From contig NZ_CP042433.1 in assembly GCF_007970805.1 (NCBI RefSeq), positions 4,836,001 to 4,900,000 of the forward strand: 64,000 nt of DNA, written 5' to 3'. Both the position numbers and the translations under genes were made by a program. This document shows positions 32,095-40,783 of the stretch, piece by piece. The notes beneath the pieces were generated by a model. That model was not told the origin of the DNA and searched no databases. It saw only the letters and a list, made by a program, of their open reading frames with translations. This stretch comes from Flavisolibacter ginsenosidimutans. Lineage in GTDB: Bacteria; Bacteroidota; Bacteroidia; Chitinophagales; Chitinophagaceae. Position 1 is the first letter of the stretch; each line of letters opens with the position of its first letter.

Positions 32095-33083
32095 ACTCAT
32101 TCGGACGGTTATTTAGGATAAACATTTTTGGCGAATCGCACGGACCTTCCGTGGGCATCATCATTGACGGTTGTCCCGCGGGTTTAGCGTTGAACGAAGA
32201 TGATTTTGTCACCGACATTGAACGTAGAAAAGGCGGCATGCAGAAAGGCACTACGCCACGCAAAGAAGACGACAAGCCTATTTTTTTAAGCGGCATCTTC
32301 AACGGCAAAACAACCGGTGCGCCGCTCACAATCGTCTTTGAAAACAAAAACACACGCTCTTCCGATTACGAAAAGGGCCGCGAAGTTCCGCGTCCCGGTC
32401 ATGCCGATTTTGTGGCCAATAAAAAGTTTGGTGGCTTTGAAGATTTTCGCGGCGGCGGGCATTTTAGCGGAAGGTTGACGGTATGTTTGGTAGCGGCTGG
32501 TGTTGTGGCGAAAAAGATTCTGCAGGGAATAAACATTACTTCAACCATCACTGAAATCGGCGGTGAAAAAAATATCGAAGCCGGTTTGCAAAAAGCCATT
32601 GACGCAAAGGATTCCGTTGGCGGTATTGTTGAATGCAAAGTCACCGGTTTGCCCATCGGTTTGGGCGAACCTTTTTTCGATTCGGTTGAATCGGTTTTAG
32701 CCCATGCGGTTTTTTCCATTCCTGCCATCAAAGGAATTGAATTCGGCGCCGGCTTTGCAGCCGCAAAAATGTTTGGCAGTGTTCACAACGATGCCATTGT
32801 TGACGCAACCGGAAAAACGGCAACAAATTATGCCGGTGGAATTGTAGGAGGTATTTCAAACGGAAATGAGTTGGTCTTTCGCGTGGTTGTGAAGCCAACA
32901 TCGTCCACACCGCTTGAACAGGAAAGCTGGAACTGGCAAACGCAGCAAGTGGAAAAATTCTCCATCAAAGGCCGTCACGACTTGTGCATTGCATTGCGTG
33001 TTCCACCTGTGTTGGAAGCAGTGACGGCAATGGTTTTGGCCGACTTCTTTTTACTGGAACAAAAAACTAAACGGCTTCTCTAA
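32091..33083 (+). CDS. aroC: Chorismate synthase
   Basis: Last common shikimate step; needs reduced FMN. 330 residues, slightly shorter than the usual 350-360. FGESHGPSVG near the N-terminus, RRKGGMQKGTTPRKEDD and GRHDLCIALRVPPVLEAVTAMVLAD near the C-terminus are family motifs. Its ATG overlaps aroA's stop; its stop overlaps the next ATG (TAATG). Confidence 0.95.
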   Translation: MNSFGRLFRINIFGESHGPSVGIIIDGCPAGLALNEDDFVTDIERRKGGMQKGTTPRKEDDKPIFLSGIFNGKTTGAPLTIVFENKNTRSSDYEKGREVPRPGHADFVANKKFGGFEDFRGGGHFSGRLTVCLVAAGVVAKKILQGINITSTITEIGGEKNIEAGLQKAIDAKDSVGGIVECKVTGLPIGLGEPFFDSVESVLAHAVFSIPAIKGIEFGAGFAAAKMFGSVHNDAIVDATGKTATNYAGGIVGGISNGNELVFRVVVKPTSSTPLEQESWNWQTQQVEKFSIKGRHDLCIALRVPPVLEAVTAMVLADFFLLEQKTKRLL

Positions 33084-33379
33084 TGCATCAACATACCATT
33101 AACGCATCCATTCAACTTCTGCCGATCGTGCAAGACCGTCATCCCTATGATTGGGTGGACGAAGCCATTGCAGTAATTCAACAATCAGGCATCAAGCACG
33201 AAGTCGGACCCTTTGCAACGGTGATTGAAGGCGGCTATGACGAAGTGATGAAAGTGATTCATGACGTCAATGAAAAGCTGTTTGAGCTTGGGTGCAACGA
33301 ATGGATCACATCCGTGCAAATTCAAATCAGGAGCAACGGCCCAATCACCGGCGACGAGAAGACAGCAAAGTTTCAGTGA
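33083..33379 (+). CDS. Thiamine-binding-type protein (MTH1187/YkoF-like)
   Basis: 98 residues of the DUF77/MTH1187 family: ferredoxin-like fold with INASIQLLPIV, EAIAVIQQSGIKHEVGPFATVIEGGYDEVMKVIHDV and a C-terminal strand. Members of this group bind thiamine-type ligands, but many remain uncharacterised. It overlaps the aroC stop by one base, so it is the translationally coupled end of the aromatic operon. Its role there is not known. Confidence 0.75.
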   Translation: MHQHTINASIQLLPIVQDRHPYDWVDEAIAVIQQSGIKHEVGPFATVIEGGYDEVMKVIHDVNEKLFELGCNEWITSVQIQIRSNGPITGDEKTAKFQ

Positions 33380-34065
33380 GCAAGCTTTTTGAAATCAATA
33401 TTCAAAACACCGTAGCGGCCGTCATTCGGAAATGCGAAATGCCACCATTCGGTTGACAAGCCTTTGAAGCCGTATTTCTCCATTGTTGTTTGCAAGAACA
33501 ACCGGTTCTTTAAAACGCTTTCGGGAAGCTTGCTAAAATCACGATGAGCGGTGTCTGTGAAATTATCAAAGCCGGTTCCCATATCAAGTTCTTTTCCATC
33601 TTTCATTAACGTTAGGTCAACGGCCAAGCCGCGATTGTGACCGGAGCCTTTCGAAGGGTCGGCAACGTAACGGTCATCGTAAATCAATTCCCACATCTTT
33701 TTCGTAACCGAATAAGGCCGGTACGCATCCCAGATTTTTATTGTGTAACCGATGCCTGCAAATTCCCTTGCTGCCTTGCATAACGCTTCTGCCGCGGGCA
33801 AACGAAGAAAGGTTTTGCCGCCGCTTTTGTACAGTTTTTCACCGGTAAAATTTTCCTTTGTGGCGTAGCGAAGATCATACGCAACGGAGGGTACGAAATG
33901 CTTTATCTCTACCATTTTTTGCAGGCTGTCGTTTTGCACCGAATCTTTGTAGTCGCCGTAGCGGCTGATGACTTTCAGGTCTTGGGCGAGGGTTTGTTGC
34001 AGGAGGGCGAACAAGCCCCAAAAAAGAAAGAAAAAATATTTTATATTGAACTGTAAAACCTGCAC
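33373..34065 (-). CDS. VanX-type D-Ala-D-Ala dipeptidase, secreted
   Basis: 230 residues, M15D family. After a signal peptide (FFLFWGLFALLQQTLAQ), the zinc ligands are His143 and Asp150 in SGHNRGLAVD and His209 in the EWWHF motif (Glu206 catalytic), with Arg116 in AYRPY. It cuts D-alanyl-D-alanine, here probably in the periplasm as part of wall turnover; a resistance role has no support. The only in-frame start is GTG at 34065. The 3' end overlaps the aromatic operon's last gene. Confidence 0.85.
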   Translation of the reverse strand: MQVLQFNIKYFFFLFWGLFALLQQTLAQDLKVISRYGDYKDSVQNDSLQKMVEIKHFVPSVAYDLRYATKENFTGEKLYKSGGKTFLRLPAAEALCKAAREFAGIGYTIKIWDAYRPYSVTKKMWELIYDDRYVADPSKGSGHNRGLAVDLTLMKDGKELDMGTGFDNFTDTAHRDFSKLPESVLKNRLFLQTTMEKYGFKGLSTEWWHFAFPNDGRYGVLNIDFKKLAH

Positions 34066-34076
34066 GACCGCAACTT

Positions 34077-35774
34077 ATGAAATTTACACCGTTCTGTTTT
34101 TTGCGAATGTCAAAGCTCTATTTTTTGGTCCCGCTTCTCGCGGTTGTTTTGCTGTGCAGCTGCAATTCGCACGAAGAAAGCGTACAGCAAAAAGCGGTTG
34201 TTTCTTCGCCCAGGGAAATCAACGTGCGGGCTGAAGACCTGATTAAAAATACGCTGGAGGAGATTTTGCAAAATCCGGCAAAGCTGCCCGATTCACTTCG
34301 CATAAAGAACGCAGCCATTCTTCAGGACCTCTATACAAAAAAAGATTTTGGCTTGCTCTGGTCTTCGCAAGGCTCGTTTACCAAAGAAGCCGATTCGCTT
34401 TTTACCTTGATAGATTCCTGCAGATATTACGGTCTCTTTTCTTCGGATTATTATGCCGATAAATTAAAAAATCTGAAAGCTTCGCTGGTGAAAGACACGT
34501 CAAAGAACAATAAACTTGATGCCGCCAAATGGGCTTATGCCGATATGCTTTCTACCAGCGCTTTTGTTCAATTGGTGAAGGACATTAAAGTAGGGCGGCT
34601 GTTGCCCGACAGCGTGTTGGTGAAAGATACCTCTCTGCACAGCGATTTTTTCAGCAAACAGTTACAGGTTTTTGCCTCGCAGTCAATTGGTACGTTTGCG
34701 ATGGCATTAGAACCGGCCAACAAAGACTATCAATCGCTAAAAGAAGCCCTGCGCAGTTTTCTGCCAAAGGCCAGGTTTCATAACTACACCTACATCAAAA
34801 CAAAGGACAGCCTGTTGCTGAAAAAGCTTGTGTACAAGCGCATCAGCGAAGAAGACTCGCTGAAAATCCTGCCAAACAAAAACCCTGATTCAACGGCGCT
34901 GGCAACGGCCATAAAAAAATACCAGCACGCCAAAAAAATAAAAGAAGACGGAAAAATTTCGCCGGCGCTTGTAACAAGGTTGAACAATTCAGACAAAGAA
35001 AAATTCATTCGCGTTGCCATTACGCTGGACAAATACAAAATGCTGCCGCCCTTGCCGGCCCAATACCTTTGGGTAAACCTGCCTACCTTTTTTTTAGAAC
35101 TGCACGACAGCGACAGCGTGGTGCTGCGTTCGAAAATTATTTGCGGCAAACCCGAAACCAAAACGCCGCAATTGACCAGCGCTATTTCTAACATGATCAC
35201 CTACCCGCAATGGACCATCCCGGAAAGCATCATCAAAAAAGAAATATTGCCGGGACTTCAGCGTGACGCGGGTTACACGCAACGAAAAGGTTACAGCATC
35301 GTTGACGCAAGCGGCAACGAGGTCAGTCCGTACAGCGTAAACTGGGCCAGGTATAAAAAAGGCATTCCGTACAAAGTTGTACAGGGCGGCGGCGATGCCA
35401 ATGCCTTGGGTGTTTTGAAATTCAACTTCGCCAACGATTACGATGTTTACCTGCACGACACCAATCAACGCTACTTGTTTGAAAAAAGCGGCCGGGCACT
35501 AAGCCACGGTTGCGTAAGGGTGCAGAAGTGGCATGAGCTTGCGCTTTATCTTTTGCGCAAGGATAGTCTTGCCGACTCTACGAAATACACGCCTGTCGAT
35601 TCGCTCCAATCCTGGCTGGCGCAGAAAAAGAAAAAGTACATCAGGGTACATCAGCCCCTGCCCTTGTTCATCCGCTACTTTACCGCCGAAGGCAAAAACG
35701 GTAAACTGCTTCTGCACGAGGATATTTATGAAGAAGACAAACGCCTTCGCGAAAAAATCTTTGCCGGGAAGTGA
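34077..35774 (+). CDS. L,D-transpeptidase lipoprotein (YcbB/LdtD-like)
   Basis: 565 residues. Lipobox LLCSC follows a signal peptide; starts at 34077 and 34107 are both possible, the latter (MSKLYFLVPL) giving a more typical signal. A helical scaffold region precedes the YkuD domain, whose catalytic motif SHGCVRV is at 476-482 (Cys479). Like YcbB it would make 3-3 crosslinks in peptidoglycan or attach proteins to the wall. Only 11 bp separate it from the divergent dipeptidase start. Confidence 0.88.
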   Translation: MKFTPFCFLRMSKLYFLVPLLAVVLLCSCNSHEESVQQKAVVSSPREINVRAEDLIKNTLEEILQNPAKLPDSLRIKNAAILQDLYTKKDFGLLWSSQGSFTKEADSLFTLIDSCRYYGLFSSDYYADKLKNLKASLVKDTSKNNKLDAAKWAYADMLSTSAFVQLVKDIKVGRLLPDSVLVKDTSLHSDFFSKQLQVFASQSIGTFAMALEPANKDYQSLKEALRSFLPKARFHNYTYIKTKDSLLLKKLVYKRISEEDSLKILPNKNPDSTALATAIKKYQHAKKIKEDGKISPALVTRLNNSDKEKFIRVAITLDKYKMLPPLPAQYLWVNLPTFFLELHDSDSVVLRSKIICGKPETKTPQLTSAISNMITYPQWTIPESIIKKEILPGLQRDAGYTQRKGYSIVDASGNEVSPYSVNWARYKKGIPYKVVQGGGDANALGVLKFNFANDYDVYLHDTNQRYLFEKSGRALSHGCVRVQKWHELALYLLRKDSLADSTKYTPVDSLQSWLAQKKKKYIRVHQPLPLFIRYFTAEGKNGKLLLHEDIYEEDKRLREKIFAGK

Positions 35775-35792
35775 AAGAAGGCTATTGCGTGA

Positions 35793-35903
35793 TTGAGATA
35801 TTGGGATATTGTGATATTAGACGTTGACATGATCGTAGATAAGACGCTCTCACCATTCAATAACCAATAACCTAATATCATAATATCCCAATATCCCGTC
35901 CCG
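35793..35903. repeat. Imperfect palindrome of GATATT words
   Basis: GAGATATTGGGATATTGTG at left and CATAATATCCCAATATCCC at right are near complements (unit GATATTGG/CCAATATC). It occupies much of the spacer before the OmpA gene. Confidence 0.7.
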
Positions 35904-35942
35904 ATAGGGATAAATATTTTTAGGGTTTTACCCGCTTCCGGC

Positions 35943-35950
35943 TATTTTTG
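35943..35950 (+). promoter_or_regulatory. -7 promoter element of the OmpA-family gene
   Basis: TATTTTTG, matching TAnnTTTG, 23 bp before the ATG at 35974, with a TTTT-type -33 about 22 bp upstream. Confidence 0.5.
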
Positions 35951-35973
35951 TTTCGTTCAAAACTAAACGACTC

Positions 35974-37308
35974 ATGAAGAAAATTCTGATTGCTCTTTTT
36001 TTATTCTTTTCTTTTTGCCAATTGAGTTTTGCACAATCACAACCCGTGCTTGGCAAAACACTCACCATTAATTTTCTCGGGAACGATTTTGCCACGCCAC
36101 AGGCCATTCGCAACTCCTCGCTTTCGGCTGTTTTGCGCGACAAGAAGATTGCCAAGTTTAAAGACATGGCACACGGCTTTGGCCTCACGTACACCAGCGG
36201 TCTTACACCGCATACCGATGTGGCGGTATCCGTAAACGGCACCTTTGGCAGCCTGCCCATCAGCAATCGAAATGCATCGGGCAACGATAATTTTTTGCTT
36301 GAAGTGGACGCTTCCGGAAACTTTAAAATGTTGCCCGAAGGCGCAACTTTTAATCCTTACCTTATTGCCGGTGTTGGCGCCAGCAAATACACCAGCATTT
36401 ACGGAGCCTTCATTCCCCTGGGCGCTGGTTTTAAATTCAACATTTTTAACGAGGCGCACGTAAACGTGCACTTGCAATACCGCATACCGGTTATTACGGA
36501 TGCGAACGCTTATCACTTCCAGGTTGGCTTTGGCATTGGCGGATTGATTAGCGAAAGAAAAAGCGAACCGGTAAAAGAAGTAGCGCCGCCTCCACCAACT
36601 GATACCGATGGTGACGGCATTCCCGATAACGAAGACAAATGTCCCACCGTTCCCGGTGTTGCACGCTATAACGGTTGCCCTGTACCCGATACCGACAAAG
36701 ACGGCATTGACGACGAGCACGATAAATGCCCGACCGTTCCGGGTACGGCCAAATACAACGGTTGCCCTGTGCCGGACACAGACGGCGACGGCATCAACGA
36801 TGAAGAAGACAAATGTCCAACCGTAGCGGGTGTCGCTCGTTACAACGGTTGTCCGGTTCCTGATACCGACGGTGATGGCGTGAATGACGAAGAAGACAAA
36901 TGCCCGACGGTTCCAGGAACAAAAGCAAACAACGGCTGTCCCGAAGTGACGAAGGAAATGGAGAAGAAGATGAACTACGCAGCCAAGCGCATTTTCTTTG
37001 TTACGGGCAGCGCAAAACTTTCTTCCAGGTCCGACGCGGCCTTGAACGAAGTGATTAAAATTTTGAATGACGACAAGAACGTGAAGCTTTCCATCGAAGG
37101 ACATACCGACAACGTGGGCAAGGCCGATTACAACAAAACACTCAGCGACAAACGTGCAAACAGTGTAAAGACTTACCTCGTGAATCACGGTGTTGACGAA
37201 AGCCGTTTAACCGCCGAAGGCTTTGGTCTGGAAAGGCCCGTTGCCAGCAACAAAACCTCAGCCGGCCGTGCGCAAAACAGAAGAGTAGAATTGAAGTTGA
37301 GTTACTAA
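35974..37308 (+). CDS. OmpA-family outer-membrane protein with TSP3 repeats
   Basis: 444 residues. Signal peptide ending FAQS; an N-terminal beta-barrel-like region (to about 195); four calcium-binding TSP3 repeats with the pattern DTDGDGIPDNEDKCP (about 209-325, each ending in a Cys-Pro... GCP pair); and a C-terminal OmpA peptidoglycan-binding domain (about 330-444) with FVTGSAKLSSRSDAALNEV and the GHTDNVG motif. It anchors the outer membrane to the wall. Confidence 0.92.
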   Translation: MKKILIALFLFFSFCQLSFAQSQPVLGKTLTINFLGNDFATPQAIRNSSLSAVLRDKKIAKFKDMAHGFGLTYTSGLTPHTDVAVSVNGTFGSLPISNRNASGNDNFLLEVDASGNFKMLPEGATFNPYLIAGVGASKYTSIYGAFIPLGAGFKFNIFNEAHVNVHLQYRIPVITDANAYHFQVGFGIGGLISERKSEPVKEVAPPPPTDTDGDGIPDNEDKCPTVPGVARYNGCPVPDTDKDGIDDEHDKCPTVPGTAKYNGCPVPDTDGDGINDEEDKCPTVAGVARYNGCPVPDTDGDGVNDEEDKCPTVPGTKANNGCPEVTKEMEKKMNYAAKRIFFVTGSAKLSSRSDAALNEVIKILNDDKNVKLSIEGHTDNVGKADYNKTLSDKRANSVKTYLVNHGVDESRLTAEGFGLERPVASNKTSAGRAQNRRVELKLSY

Positions 37309-37327
37309 GTCTCGTTTGTTTTCGATA

Positions 37328-37362
37328 AAAAAATGCGCCTTTCAATGAGGCGCATTTTTTTT
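37328..37362 (+). terminator. Intrinsic terminator after the OmpA gene
   Basis: Stem AAAAAATGCGCCT with its complement AGGCGCATTTTTT, 7-nt loop, T-tract. The same hairpin also works on the reverse strand because of its A-rich left side. Confidence 0.9.
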
Positions 37363-37555
37363 GTAGTGGCCCGTCCCGACCTTCCCGGTGGGAAGGCCAT
37401 CTGCGCACAGGCCTTGCTTTTCCGACGTTTTTATTTCAGTTGTGCCGAAAGCGGTATGTTTTCTTTGCTGCCTTCAGGCTCTTTCTTCCCTTCTCACCGG
37501 GAAGGGCTTTAGTACCATCTTATTCGCTTTCGAAAAGTCGTGGGGATGGGCCTTT

Positions 37556-38446
37556 CTACTTTGCAAACGCTCGGCTTACCACTAAATCTTTCGAACCTTG
37601 TTGATACGAATAAAACCCTTCGCCGGATTTAACGCCTAATTTTTTTGCCGTCACCATGTTCACCAAAAGCGGGCAAGGAGCGTATTTGGGATTGCCGAAG
37701 CCCTCGTGCAAAACCTGCAAAATGCTCATGCAAACATCAAGGCCAATAAAGTCTGCGAGTTGCAAAGGCCCCATTGGGTGTGCCATGCCCAGTTTCATCA
37801 CGGTGTCAATTTCGTTTACACCGGCAACGCCTTCGAACAGAGTGTAAATCGCTTCGTTGATCATCGGCATCAAAATGCGGTTGGCCACAAAGCCGGGATA
37901 ATCGTTTACCACGCAGGGCACTTTACCCAACTGCACGCTCAGGTCAACAATGGCTGCCGTTACTTCCTTTGAGGTTGCATAACCGTTGATGATTTCCACC
38001 AGCTTCATCACCGGCACGGGATTCATAAAGTGCATGCCGATTACCTTTTCGGGACGCTTCGTAATCGCAGCAATCTTGGTAATGGAAATTGACGACGTGT
38101 TGCTTGCCAGAATGCAATTCGCCGGTGCGTATTCGTCTATCTGTTGAAAGATTTTGAGCTTGAGGTCTGTGTTTTCGGTGGCGGCTTCCACCACAAGGTC
38201 AGCATCACTTACGCCGGATTCTAATGATGTATGTGTTGCGATGTTTTTCAAGGCCGTTTCTTTTACTTCGGCGCCGATGCTGCCTTTCGCAATTTGCCGG
38301 TCGAAGTTTTTGGAAACGGTTTGAAGAGCTTTGTCCAATTGGGCTTGCGAAACATCAACAAGCGAAACGGCAAAACCGCTTTGCGCAAACACGTGAGCAA
38401 TGCCGTTGCCCATGGTGCCTGCGCCAATAACAGCAATCTTTTTCAT
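37556..38446 (-). CDS. 3-hydroxyacyl-CoA (3-hydroxybutyryl-CoA) dehydrogenase
   Basis: 296 residues. NAD-binding GAGTMGNGIAHVFAQ (8-22) followed by a serine-containing catalytic loop (ASNTSSISI) and GMHFMNPVPVMKLVEII, the hydroxyacyl-CoA dehydrogenase core, plus a C-terminal helical domain with HPMGPLQLADFIGLD. Length and layout are those of single-domain beta-hydroxybutyryl-CoA dehydrogenases, acting in fatty-acid or butyrate metabolism. Start ATG 38446. Confidence 0.9.
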   Translation of the reverse strand: MKKIAVIGAGTMGNGIAHVFAQSGFAVSLVDVSQAQLDKALQTVSKNFDRQIAKGSIGAEVKETALKNIATHTSLESGVSDADLVVEAATENTDLKLKIFQQIDEYAPANCILASNTSSISITKIAAITKRPEKVIGMHFMNPVPVMKLVEIINGYATSKEVTAAIVDLSVQLGKVPCVVNDYPGFVANRILMPMINEAIYTLFEGVAGVNEIDTVMKLGMAHPMGPLQLADFIGLDVCMSILQVLHEGFGNPKYAPCPLLVNMVTAKKLGVKSGEGFYSYQQGSKDLVVSRAFAK

Positions 38447-38695
38447 GGTGAATTTTTGGAGGCGGTAAAGATAGGCGGGAATGAAACGAGAGAGCGAATG
38501 TTATCGCTTACTGAAGATGCTGCAGCAAAGCATTGCCCTCGTGCGCAGCTACGAAGGGACTTGCCCAAAAGAATATCAAACAGACGAGCAAGGGATAACG
38601 AAGGAGAAGCAGAGGGCCACGCTGCAACCCTTCGATCAGTTCAGGTTGACAACGCACACCCAACCTCAAACCTCGAACCTGCGACTCTTTTCCCT

Positions 38696-38703
38696 TACAT
38701 TTG
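38696..38703 (+). promoter_or_regulatory. -7 promoter element of efp
   Basis: TACATTTG, matching TAnnTTTG, 24 bp before the efp ATG at 38728. Confidence 0.5.
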
Positions 38704-38727
38704 CCGCCTGTAAAACATTTTTCTTTT

Positions 38728-39294
38728 ATGGCAAATACTGCAGATATCAGCCGCGGCATGATCATTAAGCTTGACGGCAGTCTTTACAAAATTGTGGAGT
38801 TTGGCGAAAACAAAACGGCCCGTGCGGCCGCCAAAGTGTGGGCAAAACTCGCGGGTGTGGACAACAACCGTTCGATTGAAAAAACCTGGAACAGCGGTGA
38901 CACGATATATCCTGTTCGCGTGGAAAGAAAAGAGTACCAGTTTTTATACAAAGACGACAGCGGCTACAACTTCATGGACAACGAAACCTTTGAACAGGTA
39001 ACCATTGCCGAAAACCTGATTGACGCCCCCCAGTTTCTGCGCGACGGCGACGCAGTTTCTGTTCTCTTCAACACCGAAACCGAAACGCCGATGAACGTTG
39101 AACTGCCTGATAAAGTGGTGATGAAAATTACGTACAGCGAGCCGGGTTTGCGCGGCGATACGGCCACTCGCACCCTGAAGCCTGCTACCGTTGAAACCGG
39201 CGCTACCGTGATGGTTCCGCTGTTTGTAAACGAAGGCGACGTTATCCGCATCAACACCAAAACAGGTGAGTATGTGGAGCGAGTGAAGGAGTAG
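38728..39294 (+). CDS. efp: Elongation factor P with atypical tip loop
   Basis: Relieves ribosome stalling at Pro runs. 188 residues from ATG 38728. The three-domain body is clear (ADISRGMIIKLDGSLYKIVEF, later VTIAENLIDAPQFLRDGD and KVVMKITYSEPGLRGDTAT). The beta3-omega-beta4 loop reads GENKTARAAAKVWAKL instead of the usual PGKG-type loop, so the normally modified lysine is replaced or moved; Lys29 is the candidate. The modification enzyme is not seen in the window. Confidence 0.93.
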   Translation: MANTADISRGMIIKLDGSLYKIVEFGENKTARAAAKVWAKLAGVDNNRSIEKTWNSGDTIYPVRVERKEYQFLYKDDSGYNFMDNETFEQVTIAENLIDAPQFLRDGDAVSVLFNTETETPMNVELPDKVVMKITYSEPGLRGDTATRTLKPATVETGATVMVPLFVNEGDVIRINTKTGEYVERVKE

Positions 39295-39318
39295 GTCTGT
39301 CTTGAACCGTGATTGTCT

Positions 39319-39444
39319 GAACCATGATTTGGGTGGATTAAGAAGATTAACAAGAAATAGAAACATCTTATAAAAGAGTCGTTCAGCAATGAACGACTCT
39401 CTTATTTCTCATAAAATCTTTTCTGTCCACCCAAATCATGGTTC
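39319..39444. repeat. Palindromic element A, copy 3 (convergent junction)
   Basis: The most perfect of the three: outer arms 39319-39337 and 39426-39444 are exact 19-bp reverse complements (left begins GAACCATGATTTGGG), and an inner 11-bp perfect stem (39375-39385 with 39390-39400) carries the GAGTCGTTCA word. It lies between efp and the reverse gene ending at 39450. Confidence 0.9.
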
Positions 39445-39449
39445 AAACA

Positions 39450-39995
39450 TTATGGTTCGGAAACTTTTCGGAAGCTGCTTGAATAATCATTCGGCTCTGC
39501 GCCGGGCTCAATGCGCAGCCATTCGCCGTCCATACGGTAATAATATTTACGGGTCAAATTTTTCTTCAGTTCTTCCGTTGTTGCATCGCGGTCAACTTTT
39601 GCCGAACCAAAACCTTTGTAGTGTGCTTTCAACGCAAGAAAGGTAAAGGAGCCGCGGCTGTTGGTTGATTCGGCATCAAAACGAATGCTGCCGCTCATTT
39701 GCGTGGCAAAGCTTGAATATCGGCTTTGCATCATGATGTAAAACTCGGCGTTCTTGCCGTCGGGCGTTATCTTAAGGTACTTGCCGCTTTGCCATGTATG
39801 GCCCAGCACACGACCGTTATAAGCATCTACCACTTGTGTGAACGAAGCGTAGCCACTGCTCCACTCGCCAATCATTTCTTTGGGCGTTGTTGTCGTTGGT
39901 AACGTGTTGTCAATCGTTTCTTGGTCTTTCATCGTCCAACTGCCGGCAAAAAGTAAAATGGCCAGTGTAGTCGTTAATACGAGAATATCTTTCAT
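39450..39995 (-). CDS. Secreted hypothetical protein, 181 aa
   Basis: Start at ATG 39995 (MKDILVLTTTLAILLFAGSW), an export signal; a frame to 40115 adds a non-signal basic segment. The mature chain is beta-rich (GEWSSGYASFTQVVDAYNGRVLGHTWQSGKYLKI, later YYYRMDGEWLRIEPG), reminiscent of a lipocalin-like or DUF-type fold. It has no metal or catalytic motif. Function unknown. Confidence 0.6.
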   Translation of the reverse strand: MKDILVLTTTLAILLFAGSWTMKDQETIDNTLPTTTTPKEMIGEWSSGYASFTQVVDAYNGRVLGHTWQSGKYLKITPDGKNAEFYIMMQSRYSSFATQMSGSIRFDAESTNSRGSFTFLALKAHYKGFGSAKVDRDATTEELKKNLTRKYYYRMDGEWLRIEPGAEPNDYSSSFRKVSEP

Positions 39996-40193
39996 TTGCT
40001 TGGTTTTAAAAGGGCAAAGTAGCTTTGTGCAAAGGCAAGGGAAAGAGGCGGCAAAATGAGCTGAAGAAAAAAGAGCCTGAATTGATGATTTTCTTTTATG
40101 GGTGCGATAGGCCAAATGCCGAACCGTTCGTTATGTGTATCTTACTTATCTTAGCCGCCTGTTTTTAACCAAAACCTTCATAAATTGAAACAA

Positions 40194-40679
40194 ATGGATT
40201 TCAAGCAAATTCAGGAGTTGATCAAGATGATCAACAAATCGCAAATTGGTGAAGTAACGATTGAGCAAAAAGATTTTAAGATTACCATAAAACAAAAAGA
40301 GGAGAACATCACGCAGGTGGTATCTCACGCACCTGTGCAAGCCATGCCTGCGCAGGCCTTTGCGCCGCAAGTTCAACAAGCCCCGGCGGAAGCGGCACAA
40401 CAACCTAAGTCCGTAGCGCCTGCGTCCGACGCGTCCAATTTGATTACCATTAAAAGCCCCATGATCGGGACCTTCTACCGGCGGCCTTCGCCCGATAAGC
40501 CAAATTTTGTAGAAGTGGGCGACGAAGTAACCGAAGGCAAAGTGGTTTGCATTATTGAAGCCATGAAATTGTTCAACGAAATTGAAAGCGAAGTGTCGGG
40601 CAAAGTCGTTAAAATACTCGTTGAAGATTCATCGCCGGTTGAATACGACCAGCCTTTGTTTTTGGTGGAACCCGCTTAA
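40194..40679 (+). CDS. accB: Biotin carboxyl carrier protein of acetyl-CoA carboxylase
   Basis: 161 residues from ATG 40194. A helical N-terminal region, an Ala/Pro/Gln-rich flexible linker (about 45-80) and a biotinyl domain with EAMKLFNEIES, Lys125 being the biotinylation site. Carries the carboxyl group for fatty-acid synthesis. accC follows after a 104-bp spacer holding a palindrome. Confidence 0.93.
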   Translation: MDFKQIQELIKMINKSQIGEVTIEQKDFKITIKQKEENITQVVSHAPVQAMPAQAFAPQVQQAPAEAAQQPKSVAPASDASNLITIKSPMIGTFYRRPSPDKPNFVEVGDEVTEGKVVCIIEAMKLFNEIESEVSGKVVKILVEDSSPVEYDQPLFLVEPA

Positions 40680-40682
40680 TGC

Positions 40683-40776
40683 GACAAGGTGCAAATCTGC
40701 AAATGTGAAAATGAAGTGGCTTGCTTTGTGGAAACCGCCATTTGCACATTTGCTAATTTTCAAATTTTCAAATTCC
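40683..40776. repeat. Imperfect palindrome between accB and accC
   Basis: GCAAATCTGCAAATGTGAAAATG (left) and CATTTGCACATTTGCTAATTTT (right) are near complements. It is the only content of the accB-accC spacer. Confidence 0.65.
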
Positions 40777-40783
40777 TTCCTCC

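Noticed and set aside
36037..37188. Long reverse open frame of 383 codons opposite the OmpA gene
   Set aside because: It mirrors the Asp/Gly-rich TSP3 repeats on the other strand, has no start context and no family features; the forward gene is certain.
38481..38768. Forward ORF of 95 codons overlapping the efp start
   Set aside because: It overlaps efp in another frame and includes the efp promoter region; only efp has family support.
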